Shown here: in pieces, positions 35,381 to 44,022 of the stretch
Layout of the letters: each line of letters starts with the position of its first letter
Numbering within the stretch: the stretch's first letter is position 1
NCBI RefSeq assembly: GCF_009754945.1
Contig: NZ_WPIN01000003.1
Span: 496,001-560,000, forward strand
Length of the DNA stretch: 64,000 bases
Origin: Spirosoma arboris
Lineage (GTDB): Bacteria; Bacteroidota; Bacteroidia; Cytophagales; Spirosomataceae
Direction of reading: 5' to 3'
The notes under the pieces: generated by a model
The model's input: the letters and a program-made list of their open reading frames with translations, nothing else
Told to the model about the DNA's origin: nothing
Database searches by the model: none
Made by a program: the position numbers and the translations under genes

Positions 35381-37024
35381 CTACGTTCTCGGTCTCACCG
35401 ATTGAACGGGCACAACACTGTTCAGGTAGTCTTCAATATTGGTATACCCATCCTTATTTTTATCCTGGCTGGCATCCGATGGATCTTTCGGGTTCAGGCC
35501 GTTTTTGGTTTCCCAGGCATCAGGCATACCATCGTTATCAGAATCGGCATAAGGCGTGCCTTTGTAGTCAGGATAACCACCTACTTGTATAGGGTCAGTA
35601 ATGATGCCGTTTTTGTACGAATCGATAGGGAGTCGACGGTGTTTAAACTGCGTTTCGGGTAATTTTACACCTTCTTTGTAAGCAATCTTACCAGTACGAA
35701 CCTGCTCCAATACACGCGTGTCGACGGGATCACGTTTGGGGAGAGCAGCTCCAGCGTTCGCTAATACATAATCGTAGGCCTGCTGTGCTGACAGTATCGT
35801 AAGCTTTGGCATTGGTAGCGGCTCCTTCCATTTTATGCTGGCTGTGTATTGACCCGCATTAGGCATATCTTCAACCTGCACGCCCCCATCCCAGTTATCC
35901 TTCGTCACCTTGTCGTTGCCTTCCACAATATTGCCGTTCACATACGCACGACCATACTCCCGATGATCCAATTTACTTCGTCCCGATTCTGGTTTGAGAA
36001 TCCGATAACCAATCGGCGAATCTTTTGGTGTTTGAGGGCCTGGCTTGAAGTAATTGTTAACAATATTGTACATAGCCGTGTAGTCACCGCCATCGGTTGA
36101 CCGGTGCACCCAATTGAAGATCACATTATTGGTAAAGTTGAAGATGCCATTCCAGCCAATCGACGGATTCCGACCGGCGTTATCGGCCCAGAGATTACGC
36201 ATGAACGTACAATTTTCGCCACCCAACGTGCTACCAAAGGCGTGATTCCAGGTATCTAAGGCCTCGGAGAAAATCGAATTCTGAATTGTGATATTCACTG
36301 TTGGGAGCTTTTCTTCCAGTGGCTTGCCCGTGCTGTCATTATACATGTGGCGGTACATCGACATGTTCTCATCCAACCCCCAGCTTGCCGACACGTGGTC
36401 GATCATGATGTTGCCGATTGGGTTCCCGCCAATCGAATCGTCGCGACGACCTACGTTCGTTTCGCCCCGGCGGAATCGCATGTAGCGTACAATCACATCG
36501 TGTGTATTGATCCAGACCGATTCGCCAGCCACACAAACACCATCGCCCGGTGCCGTCTGACCAGCAATCGTAATGTAAGGAGCTCTGATAATCAGTGGTG
36601 TTTTTAGTCGAATAATGCCGGCTACATTAAAAACAACGGTACGTGCTCCGCCCTGTTCGCAGGCTTCCCGAAGTGTACCGGGGCCACGATCTTCCAGGCT
36701 CGTTACAACGATTACTTTTCCACCGCGACCGCCAAATGTGTAGGCTCCACCACCTTCAGCTCCAGGAAAAGCAGGAATGCTGGCCTGGGGCAAATCGACG
36801 GGCCGAGCTGCCCACGGAACATATGGTTTGCCTTCCTGTGCTTCTTTCTTAATAATTGGCAATGCCTTTACCCAGGCAATGTCTGACTGACGTCGGGCTT
36901 CCTTAAGCAGATCATCACTTTCTTTCTGAACATCTGCCGGAATTGTCGGGTACTGCGCCCAAGCAATGTTTTGGCCTATTAGTAAGGTAGCAGCCACTAC
37001 CAGAGAAATATTAAATTTTTTCAT
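35381..37024 (-). CDS. Pectate lyase family protein (PL1-type beta-helix) with Ca-binding C-terminus
   Basis: Secreted lyase expected to cleave polygalacturonate by beta-elimination. The 547-residue protein has a signal peptide (ending NIAWAQ), a helical spacer, and a parallel beta-helix from about residue 85 (FPGAEGGGAYTFGGRGGKVI) through ITIAGQTAPGDG, VRYMRFRRGE and IMIDHVSASWGLDE to about 350. The last 60 residues hold two calcium-loop motifs, DSDNDGMPDAW and DKNKDGYTNIEDYLN, like thrombospondin-3 or dockerin repeats. It is the first gene of the minus-strand cluster and the clearest evidence for a pectic substrate. Confidence 0.9.
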   Translation of the reverse strand: MKKFNISLVVAATLLIGQNIAWAQYPTIPADVQKESDDLLKEARRQSDIAWVKALPIIKKEAQEGKPYVPWAARPVDLPQASIPAFPGAEGGGAYTFGGRGGKVIVVTSLEDRGPGTLREACEQGGARTVVFNVAGIIRLKTPLIIRAPYITIAGQTAPGDGVCVAGESVWINTHDVIVRYMRFRRGETNVGRRDDSIGGNPIGNIMIDHVSASWGLDENMSMYRHMYNDSTGKPLEEKLPTVNITIQNSIFSEALDTWNHAFGSTLGGENCTFMRNLWADNAGRNPSIGWNGIFNFTNNVIFNWVHRSTDGGDYTAMYNIVNNYFKPGPQTPKDSPIGYRILKPESGRSKLDHREYGRAYVNGNIVEGNDKVTKDNWDGGVQVEDMPNAGQYTASIKWKEPLPMPKLTILSAQQAYDYVLANAGAALPKRDPVDTRVLEQVRTGKIAYKEGVKLPETQFKHRRLPIDSYKNGIITDPIQVGGYPDYKGTPYADSDNDGMPDAWETKNGLNPKDPSDASQDKNKDGYTNIEDYLNSVVPVQSVRPRT

Positions 37025-37384
37025 TGGACAGGGTTTCTTTTGAGTGAATTTGATTTCAACTCTTTTTATAAAACTGGACCTTGACGACTAGTTCATGTTC
37101 AGATTGTATATCAACATCAAAATAAGGCTAAAAAATAGGGCAATATCTATATCATTTTTTCGGCAATGTATAGGATATTATCATCCACTAATAAATCGAC
37201 GCGAAGCATGTGAAGTAATGTGTTTTTATACTTTCTGTTCTCTGTGCCTCTGTGATTAATTGACTAAATCTTCCTACAATAGTGATTTGTAATTCGCGAG
37301 TAAAAGTGGGGGTAAAATAGGCGCTTTATGAGCTTATTGCTATTCATACGGTACATCTAGCCAGTACCTAAATCGTTTCGCAGC
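37025..37384. other. Divergent intergenic region (pectate lyase / galM)
   Basis: This 360-bp gap must hold promoters for the pectate lyase cluster (minus) and galM (plus). I see AT-rich sequence and an imperfect AATATC...GATATT dyad near 37140-37180, but no convincing TAnnTTTG core on either side and no small reading frame. Confidence 0.5.
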
Positions 37385-38533
37385 ATGAAACTCCTTATTC
37401 TTACCTTATCTGGGTTGCTCTTTTTAACTAGTATGATGCACAAATCTGACACCAACGAACAGGAAACTCCCCCCAAAGCAGGAATCGAAAAAACACAGTT
37501 TGGCACCTTTCCCGACGGTCGAGTAGCCGACTTGTTTACCCTTCGGAATGAAAAAGGTATGGTTGTACAAGTCACAAACTATGGCGGCTATATTGTTTCC
37601 TGGACTGCCCCAGATAAAGCTGGAAAACAGGAAGAGATTATTCTTAACGTGCCAACGTTTGCCGATTATCTGAAAGGAACACCCAGTTTAGGGCCAATCA
37701 TCGGTCGGTTTGGCAACCGGATTGCTAATGGAAAATTTACGATTGATGGTCAGGAATATACGCTGGCGCAGAATAATAATGGCAATCACATTCATGGCGG
37801 ACCAACCGGATTTGACAAACGTCTCTGGCAGGCAAAGATTATTGACGGCAAGGAGTCCTCTTTGGTATTAGGCTATATGGCAAAAGATGGCGAAGAAGGT
37901 TATCCTGGTAATTTGGCAGTCATGGTGACCTACACACTTCAAAACGATAATGCACTCCGCATCGACTATGAAGCAACGACCGACAAAGCAACGGTTATCA
38001 ACTTGACCAACCATACTTATTTCAATCTGAGTGGTCTGAAGCACGATGTCTTGAATCATGAATTGATGGTGGCTGCTAATCGATACCTACCAACCGATCC
38101 CAAACAAATTCCAACAGGCGAGTTGAAACCTGTTAATGGTACACCTTTCGATTTCTTAAAACCAACGGCAATTGGTACGCATATCAATGATACAACCGAC
38201 ACACAAATTCGGTACGGCAAAGGCTACGATCATTGCTGGGTATTTACCAATATGTCGAAAGGATTGAAGTTAGGGGCCACGGTGTATGAACCAACCAGCG
38301 GGCGTTTCATGGAAATGTATACAACCGAACCCGCAGTACAAGTCTACACAGCGAATAATCTGAATGGCAAGCTAGTGAATAAAGACGGCGTGGCACTTAG
38401 CAAGCGTTTTGGGCTTTGCCTGGAAACAGAGCATTTCCCCGACGCGCCCAACCATCCGAATTTCCCCTCGACCGTTTTGCGCCCGAATGAGACGTACAAA
38501 AGCACGACGATGTATAAGCTTTCGGTGAAGTAA
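37385..38533 (+). CDS. galM: Aldose 1-epimerase (galactose mutarotase), exported
   Basis: Interconverts alpha and beta anomers of galactose or other aldoses. The protein has 382 residues: a signal-like N-terminus (LLILTLSGLLFLTSMM), then the beta-sandwich domain. The family motifs are intact: RFGNRIANGKF, GNHIHGGPTGFDKRLW (first His), NLTNHTYFNLSG (catalytic His) and LETEHFPDAPNHPNFPST (catalytic Glu). Periplasmic mutarotases are usual in Bacteroidota glycan loci. Divergent from the pectate lyase gene, so it may share control with the cluster. Confidence 0.92.
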   Translation: MKLLILTLSGLLFLTSMMHKSDTNEQETPPKAGIEKTQFGTFPDGRVADLFTLRNEKGMVVQVTNYGGYIVSWTAPDKAGKQEEIILNVPTFADYLKGTPSLGPIIGRFGNRIANGKFTIDGQEYTLAQNNNGNHIHGGPTGFDKRLWQAKIIDGKESSLVLGYMAKDGEEGYPGNLAVMVTYTLQNDNALRIDYEATTDKATVINLTNHTYFNLSGLKHDVLNHELMVAANRYLPTDPKQIPTGELKPVNGTPFDFLKPTAIGTHINDTTDTQIRYGKGYDHCWVFTNMSKGLKLGATVYEPTSGRFMEMYTTEPAVQVYTANNLNGKLVNKDGVALSKRFGLCLETEHFPDAPNHPNFPSTVLRPNETYKSTTMYKLSVK

Positions 38534-38548
38534 GGCTAAACTAATACC

Positions 38549-38624
38549 ATTAACCCCTAAATCCCCTGAAGGGGACTTTGCTCGTGCTTAGACAAAGTCC
38601 CCTTCAGGGGATTTAGGGGTTAAT
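38549..38624. repeat. 32-bp-arm perfect inverted repeat between convergent galM and mtgA
   Basis: Arms at 38549-38580 and 38593-38624 are perfect over 32 bp, with inner palindrome CCCCTGAAGGGG and a 12-nt centre. It is related to the repeat at 31983-32053. It fills the gap between two convergent genes and probably acts as a bidirectional terminator. Confidence 0.85.
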
Positions 38625-38658
38625 AAACGCAAAAGCGCCTTTATAAGAGGCCAACCTT

Positions 38659-39522
38659 TTACAAATTCCGAATGTATTTCTGCCCGCCCAGGTACCGCAT
38701 TTGGCGGGAAATTTGAGTGGTTCGGCGCTGAATATAGCTTGACGGATTTTTGATTGAAAACTGGCGCGGATTGGGTAACACAGCAGCGATCCGAGCCGCT
38801 TCACTACGGGTAAGTGTAGCCGCAGAATGTCCGTAATAGCGTTCTGATGCAGCTTCCACCCCAAATGTCATTGGCCCCGTTTCCGCTATGTTCAGGTACA
38901 CTTCGAGAATGCGCTTTTTCCCCCAGATCAGTTCAATCAGCATCGTAAAATAGGCTTCCAGTCCTTTGCGAATGTAACTGTGTCCATTCCAGAGAAATAC
39001 GTTTTTGGCTACCTGTTGCGAAATCGTGCTGGCCCCGCGCGCGCGCTTACCAATCTGATTTTCTTTAATAGCATCCTTAATCTCATCAAAATCGAAACCC
39101 CAATGCGTCGGAAAATTCTGATCTTCAGAAGATACTACGGCTAAAGCTGCTTCTTTGCTAACCTCATCGTAGGAGATCCATTTTTTATAGACGTGGCTAC
39201 TCTCGTCCGTACCTAATGAATCAAACCAGCGCGAGACGATTAAAGGCGTGAGTGGAACCGGCACGTATTTCAGGACGATTACATAGCCTAACGAACCAAA
39301 AAACAGCCACAAAAAAGCGCGTAAACAAAAGCCATAAACACTTTCCAGCAAAGGCTGTTCGCGCATAAACTGCCGGAGTTTCTGCCAACGCGTGGCGCGT
39401 GGCGGGGAAACATAACTACGGTCAGGTCGCCGTTCCCGCTGCGGAGCAGGCTGTGTTATTTTAGGGCGTGGTTGCTGAGGAGGAGCCGTACGAAATGTAT
39501 TGACTGGTCGTTGCGGATTCAT
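38659..39522 (-). CDS. mtgA: Monofunctional biosynthetic peptidoglycan transglycosylase
   Basis: Polymerises lipid II glycan strands at the inner membrane (GT51). The 287-residue protein has a Pro/Arg-rich cytoplasmic tail (1-75), one transmembrane helix (AFLWLFFGSLGYVIVL, about 92-107) and the catalytic domain with all GT51 motifs: EDQNFPTHWGFD (catalytic Glu), RGASTISQQVAKN and KKRILEVYLNIAETG. There is no transpeptidase domain. The ATG at 39522 is preferred over a frame start at 39618, which would add 32 residues with no clear role. Confidence 0.93.
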   Translation of the reverse strand: MNPQRPVNTFRTAPPQQPRPKITQPAPQRERRPDRSYVSPPRATRWQKLRQFMREQPLLESVYGFCLRAFLWLFFGSLGYVIVLKYVPVPLTPLIVSRWFDSLGTDESSHVYKKWISYDEVSKEAALAVVSSEDQNFPTHWGFDFDEIKDAIKENQIGKRARGASTISQQVAKNVFLWNGHSYIRKGLEAYFTMLIELIWGKKRILEVYLNIAETGPMTFGVEAASERYYGHSAATLTRSEAARIAAVLPNPRQFSIKNPSSYIQRRTTQISRQMRYLGGQKYIRNL

Positions 39523-39627
39523 AGGTGTAGGGGCATTCCGCGAAAATAATAGTAAGGTTGATGTAAACCGATTTTTTACTAAAATCCCCGAAAAAAGCGG
39601 GGCCCTACGGTAGCGCAAACTAATCCC

Positions 39628-40764
39628 CTACTCCACAAATAAAGTTGCAGCTACACGATCAGCGAAAAGCTTACCGGCGTTTGTCAAACGCAGTCTGTCG
39701 CCCTCGTGAATAAGCCAACCCGATGCATACATTGCTTTGAGATCCGAAGCCTGTTGACGGGCAAAATCAGTGCCCAGCAACACGCTCAATTCGGTTAGAG
39801 AACATCCCCACTGCGTTCGTAATCCTGTCAGCAAATAGTCATTAACCTGGTCAGCAATCGTCAATTCTTCCAGCTCAGCAGGGATTATACCCTTCTGAAT
39901 GTCGGCGATATAACGTGCATTATTAGCAATATTGTATTGCCTCGAATGACCATTATATGAGTGCGCACTCGGTCCAATACCAAGGTATGGTTTTCGTTGC
40001 CAATAAGCCGTATTATGACGGGCATATTGCGTCGTATTTCCCTCATCCCGACGGGCAAAATTCGAGATTTCGTAATGTGCATAATCCGCCTGGTTCAATG
40101 CCAGAACCAGCTCCTCAAACTGATCAGCCGCCAACGATTCATCAGAGGGGGGCAGTTTTCCTTTTTGCTGCCATCGCCCAAAAGCGGTATCGGGTTCAAT
40201 TGTAAGTGCATAGGCCGAGAGATGTGGTACGTTGAGTGCCAGCACTTTCTGTAAATCGAGCTGCCAGAGCGATGGATCGCGATTCGGAATTCCATAAATC
40301 AAATCGACACTCATATTCTCGAAACCGGCCTCACGTGCTAACCAGACACAGGCTTCGGCTTCAGTAGCGGTATGAGCGCGATTCATCCAGCGTAGCGTCG
40401 CTTCGTCGAATGTTTGAATCCCGATACTCAGTCGATTAACGTATTGGCGCAACATCCGAAGTTTTTCCGTAGTCAAATCGTCAGGATTAGCTTCGAGTGT
40501 AATTTCGGCCGTGGGCGAAACAGCAAAATGAGTGTGAATAGTATCAAAAATCTGCGCTAATTCAACCTCGGTCAATAAAGAAGGCGTTCCACCACCAAAA
40601 TAGATTGTCTCCAGCGTAGAAGTAGGTAGATAATCTTTTTGCAAGTGAATTTCGGCGCATAATGCATCAACCAAGGCCGACTTCTGTCCCAAACTGGTAC
40701 TGAAGTGAAAGTCGCAGTAATGACAGGCCTGCTTACAGAACGGTATGTGTAAATAGAGATGCAT
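39628..40764 (-). CDS. hemW: Radical SAM family heme chaperone HemW
   Basis: Binds heme and delivers it to target proteins; formerly annotated as an oxygen-independent coproporphyrinogen oxidase. The 378-residue protein begins MHLYLHIPFCKQACHYCDF with the radical-SAM CxxxCxxC cluster, followed by TIYFGGGTPSLL, TLEANPDDL, GIQTFDE and GIGPSAHSY, then a HemN C-terminal domain. It lacks the extra N-terminal cysteine typical of true HemN. The ATG at 40764 is correct; a TTG at 40779 adds five residues. It lies about 100 bp upstream of mtgA on the same strand. Confidence 0.93.
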   Translation of the reverse strand: MHLYLHIPFCKQACHYCDFHFSTSLGQKSALVDALCAEIHLQKDYLPTSTLETIYFGGGTPSLLTEVELAQIFDTIHTHFAVSPTAEITLEANPDDLTTEKLRMLRQYVNRLSIGIQTFDEATLRWMNRAHTATEAEACVWLAREAGFENMSVDLIYGIPNRDPSLWQLDLQKVLALNVPHLSAYALTIEPDTAFGRWQQKGKLPPSDESLAADQFEELVLALNQADYAHYEISNFARRDEGNTTQYARHNTAYWQRKPYLGIGPSAHSYNGHSRQYNIANNARYIADIQKGIIPAELEELTIADQVNDYLLTGLRTQWGCSLTELSVLLGTDFARQQASDLKAMYASGWLIHEGDRLRLTNAGKLFADRVAATLFVE

Positions 40765-40910
40765 TTGCCCTATTGACAAGAAAATAGATAGATAGGTTTA
40801 ATGAGTGAAGTAAGTTAATTAAGTGAGGTAATGATGTAGTCAAGTAAGTGAAATGGATTTAGTAAATATAAAGGGGTGATTATTAAACTTCCTTCACTTA
40901 CTCCACCAAT

Positions 40911-41366
40911 TCACAATAACTTTTTCTCCAGTACAATCGTCAATCCATGCTTCCCCTGTTCGGTTCCGATGATATCGAATTCGAAACGTAGGTTAAGTAG
41001 AAGCATCGATCGCCATTGATTATAAGTCTGGGTTCGAATGGTGTTATACTTGTTCTGGCGGCACCAATCGTGTTGTTGCCTCATTAGTTCAGCCGCGATA
41101 CCCTGCCCCCGAAAATCGGGGTGAACACCACCCAACCAACTATAGAATTGGCCAGGTTTCCGTTCATAACCGAATTTACAGCCCACGATCCGATCATTTA
41201 TACTGGCCCATTGGGTTTGTAAGCCTGTCCGGGACGCCTGATAGGTAAGTTTGGCTAAAAGTTCAGTGCGATCCTGATTATTGAATATAGTACCCAGCAA
41301 ATCAAGCAGTACCGTTAATATAGGTTCAGAAGGCAAGCCAGTGGTCATTTCATAGCGGATATTCAT
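40911..41366 (-). CDS. GNAT family N-acetyltransferase
   Basis: Acetyl-CoA-dependent acetyltransferase of 151 residues. The acetyl-CoA-binding motif A is visible as LGGVHPDFRGQGIAAELMR (about 85-103), followed by IRTQTYNQWRSMLLLNLRFEF, typical of GNAT motif B. The ATG at 41366 is chosen; the frame extends eight residues further. It is divergent from the membrane protein gene at 41433. The substrate cannot be inferred. Confidence 0.88.
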   Translation of the reverse strand: MNIRYEMTTGLPSEPILTVLLDLLGTIFNNQDRTELLAKLTYQASRTGLQTQWASINDRIVGCKFGYERKPGQFYSWLGGVHPDFRGQGIAAELMRQQHDWCRQNKYNTIRTQTYNQWRSMLLLNLRFEFDIIGTEQGKHGLTIVLEKKLL

Positions 41367-41432
41367 GCAATAAAAGTAACAGAAAACCACTATTTTGCGA
41401 TTCGACCTTAATTGACTCTATTAGTAAGTAGC

Positions 41433-42803
41433 ATGAACGTTCCCGAATCAGAACCCCTGTCCTCTACCACGACAGACGCGCAGGATAAACTTCATGACCT
41501 AACCAGCCAGAGCTGGAATCTGGAACTGGTCATTTCGGGGGCAGCCTTATTCGCAACACTCAGTCTCCCCGAACTTTTAGATAGTGCGCTGGCCTACTAT
41601 CGGTATAACCTCATGACGGATACGGATTATATCCACGATGTAGGGCCAACACAGGTAATGGGCTTACTAAAAGGTGTATCGTATTCGTTGTTTGCCGCCT
41701 TTCTTGCTCATTTTATCATGAGAGCCTTTTGGGTGGGACTACTCGGGATATTGGCCGTTTACCCGAGTGGTATTCGGTATGATCAAATTTATAGTCTAAG
41801 CCAGTATGCCCGCCAGCAGTTTGCCCAGCGAATGGGCTCCTTACCTGATTATATTATCCGGCTGGATAAACGCTGCAATGTAATTTTTGCACTGGCATTC
41901 AGCCTCGCGTTGTTTCTCCTCGGTATAGCGATTGCATTTGGTCTGTTTATCCTTATCGAAGCGGTGCTTCAACTGCTTATTCCAGACCATCTATACAAAA
42001 CTGTTCGCGAAACAGTAAACCTGATATTGCTGGTTGGCATTGGTGGACTATGGCTTGTTTATGTCTTTCTGAATCTACCCAAGTTTCGCGATAATCCCCG
42101 GTTTGCCCAAATAGCCTTCCAACTGAGTCAGCTATTTTCAGTCTTATTTATGGGGCTTTACAAGCCGGGACTTTACATTCTCTATACGTTCTATAGTCAG
42201 ATACCCAAACAGATACTACAAAAGAGGTTAGTATGGGCATTTAGTATCTTTATTCTAGTCGAGCTGGTATTTATGTCTGGGCAGTTAGTACAAACTATGG
42301 GAGCGTCGGATGCTTTAGATAGTCGGTCATATATCACCCTGCGTGCTCCTAATCAGCTAGTGGAGGCCAATTCATTTGATAATTTACGCACGCCAGATGA
42401 ACTGATCAGTAAAGCAAGTATTCAGAGCGATGTGATTCGGGAACCGTATGTGCGGCTGTTTGTGAGTTATCCGAAATCACTGGATGTAGAATTGGCGAAA
42501 CGTTTTCGGGAGCCTGTATGGCCAGATAACCTTTCGAAAAAGGACCGGCGGGAACGAAAAGCTACCTGGTACCTGAAATCGTTTGAAAGTTATTTCGGCG
42601 TTTACCTGAACGACTCCCTCTATCGGTCACCGGGTTTCCTGTTTACCAAACGTGCCGATAATGGTCAGCAGGGGCTGACAACGGTGCTACTAACCGCTAA
42701 TTTGAAACCAGGACGAAATATCCTGAAAGTGATGGTGCCTGACTCAGCGAACAAGCCGACAGCTTATTACCAGATACCGTTCTGGTATGTACCTGAAAAT
42801 TAA
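41433..42803 (+). CDS. Conserved multi-pass membrane protein of unknown function
   Basis: A 456-residue protein I do not recognise. After a Ser/Thr-rich cytoplasmic start there are about six hydrophobic segments (around residues 30-50, 80-110, 150-185, 200-220, 240-265 and 275-292). A soluble C-terminal domain of about 160 residues (ITLRAPNQLVEANSFDNLRT ... TVLLTANLKPGRNILKVMVP) looks beta-rich and may lie outside the membrane. The ATG at 41433 is preferred over a TTG at 41412. No conserved catalytic motif is evident. The next gene on the opposite strand, a small cysteine-rich protein, ends 4 bp beyond its stop. Confidence 0.78.
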   Translation: MNVPESEPLSSTTTDAQDKLHDLTSQSWNLELVISGAALFATLSLPELLDSALAYYRYNLMTDTDYIHDVGPTQVMGLLKGVSYSLFAAFLAHFIMRAFWVGLLGILAVYPSGIRYDQIYSLSQYARQQFAQRMGSLPDYIIRLDKRCNVIFALAFSLALFLLGIAIAFGLFILIEAVLQLLIPDHLYKTVRETVNLILLVGIGGLWLVYVFLNLPKFRDNPRFAQIAFQLSQLFSVLFMGLYKPGLYILYTFYSQIPKQILQKRLVWAFSIFILVELVFMSGQLVQTMGASDALDSRSYITLRAPNQLVEANSFDNLRTPDELISKASIQSDVIREPYVRLFVSYPKSLDVELAKRFREPVWPDNLSKKDRRERKATWYLKSFESYFGVYLNDSLYRSPGFLFTKRADNGQQGLTTVLLTANLKPGRNILKVMVPDSANKPTAYYQIPFWYVPEN

Positions 42804-42807
42804 TCGA

Positions 42808-42963
42808 TCAATCTGGGCACTTCTTGCAGCGTTTGCCCTTTTTGTACTTCTTGCAACATTTTTTCAATACGCACTCATGGCCCATGAATGGGTTAGATTG
42901 AATAAGTTGCTTAGCCTCATTCAGTGGTACAGAGCAGTCAGAAGCGAAAAATTCGGTAGTCAT
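42808..42963 (-). CDS. Cysteine/lysine-rich microprotein (51 aa)
   Basis: A short frame on the minus strand: ATG at 42963, TGA at 42808-42810. The N-terminal half (MTTEFFASDCSVPLNEAKQL) is ordinary and possibly helical. The C-terminal half is dense in Cys and Lys (HECVLKKCCKKYKKGKRC, then KKCPD), giving six cysteines in a basic context, which suggests a metal-binding or nucleic-acid-binding knuckle. Support for a real gene: an excellent promoter (TTTG, 19 bp, TATCTTTG at 42986-43016) placing the start of transcription about 16 nt before the ATG, no overlap with neighbours, and a non-random composition. Function unknown. Confidence 0.75.
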   Translation of the reverse strand: MTTEFFASDCSVPLNEAKQLIQSNPFMGHECVLKKCCKKYKKGKRCKKCPD

Positions 42964-42985
42964 TAACACTTATTATTTGCGGAGG

Positions 42986-43016
42986 CAAAGATACGTTTAT
43001 TTAGATTTATTACAAA
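42986..43016 (-). promoter_or_regulatory. Strong Bacteroidota-type promoter for the microprotein gene
   Basis: On the minus strand, TTTG (43013-43016), a 19-bp spacer and TATCTTTG (42986-42993) match the -33/-7 consensus at both elements. It is the best promoter match I found in the window. Confidence 0.7.
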
Positions 43017-43087
43017 TTAAAAATCATGAAAAAACGTACATCTATCCGGGTGTTGAGTCTTTTGTGTTAGAGCAGTGGGCAAAAAAA

Positions 43088-43121
43088 TAGTCAGGAAGTG
43101 CATCAAACAGCCTCCTGACTA
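43088..43121 (-). terminator. Intrinsic terminator after the PhzF-like gene
   Basis: TAGTCAGGA (43088-43096) and TCCTGACTA (43113-43121) form a perfect 9-bp stem; on the minus strand it is followed by a run of seven T (43081-43087). It lies 23 bp beyond the stop codon at 43144. Confidence 0.8.
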
Positions 43122-43143
43122 GTGGAATATGTGAAAATAGGAT

Positions 43144-43989
43144 TTACAACTTGACGTCGCCCGTCAGATAGAGCTGTACCTGACCTGAAATATCGACTCG
43201 GACAGGATTGACTCCATCGTCATTTAGCTTACACTTAAGGTAGCCTCCTCGCTTTGAAAGTTGTCGGGCAGTAAGTTCGGTTTTACCGAGTTTCTCAGCC
43301 CAATAAGGTACTAGTGTTGTGTGCGCCGATCCTGTTACGGGATCTTCATCGATTCCCGTCTGAGGTCCAAAAAAACGGGATACAAAATCAACCTGATCCT
43401 GGTCATCCGTTTTTTTCCCCGGTGCGGTCACGATAACTCCCCTAGCTGGTACGGTATTCATCTCCCGGAAATCAGGGGTCAGCGCTTCAATCTGAGCCTG
43501 CGTCTCATATACCAGCATATAATCGGTTTTCCCCTTAAAAATAGCCAGTGGTTTTTCTCCAACACTAGCCAGCAGGGCAGGTGGCTGTAAATTAGACTTA
43601 TTCACTGTGTCGGCCGGAAAATCGAGCGTTAGCCAACCATTTTCACCCCGGCAAACCTTTAGCAAACCACTTCGTGAGTTAAAAAAAATCTCGTTTTTAG
43701 CCGTTTCAGTGTCCTCACCATCCGAGTTGACTTCCAAAAAAAACACCACATAACTGGCCGCCAATGTAGCGTGGCCGCATAAATCAACCTCGATAGTAGG
43801 CGTAAACCAGCGAATGTGGTACGTAGCCTCACCTTCGGCTTTTGTATAGAATGCCGTTTCGGCCAGATTATTTTCGGAAGCGATCTGTTGCATTTGTTCA
43901 TCCGGCAGCCATTCCGTTAAAGGAATTACAGCGGCCGGATTTCCAGCAAATAATCGATCCGTAAACGCATCAAGTTGATAAATACGCAT
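43144..43989 (-). CDS. PhzF family isomerase/epimerase-like protein
   Basis: A 281-residue protein with the diaminopimelate-epimerase-like fold of two similar halves. Motifs are typical: MRIYQLDAFTDRLFAGNPAA at the start, NLAETAFY with the presumed catalytic Glu (about 45), DLCGHATLAASYV, and GIDEDPVTGSAHTTLVPYW in the second half. Most chromosomal PhzF relatives have unknown substrates and are not involved in phenazine synthesis; nothing nearby suggests phenazines. The ATG at 43989 is preferred over a TTG at 44007. It follows the HAD phosphatase gene by about 33 bp. Confidence 0.9.
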   Translation of the reverse strand: MRIYQLDAFTDRLFAGNPAAVIPLTEWLPDEQMQQIASENNLAETAFYTKAEGEATYHIRWFTPTIEVDLCGHATLAASYVVFFLEVNSDGEDTETAKNEIFFNSRSGLLKVCRGENGWLTLDFPADTVNKSNLQPPALLASVGEKPLAIFKGKTDYMLVYETQAQIEALTPDFREMNTVPARGVIVTAPGKKTDDQDQVDFVSRFFGPQTGIDEDPVTGSAHTTLVPYWAEKLGKTELTARQLSKRGGYLKCKLNDDGVNPVRVDISGQVQLYLTGDVKL

Positions 43990-44022
43990 GGTGTTTAGGG
44001 TGAGCAAGGCGCTCTTAAGTTA

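Noticed and set aside
43144..43989. Phenazine biosynthesis gene
   Set aside because: PhzF-like proteins are widespread without phenazine pathways and no other phz genes are present.
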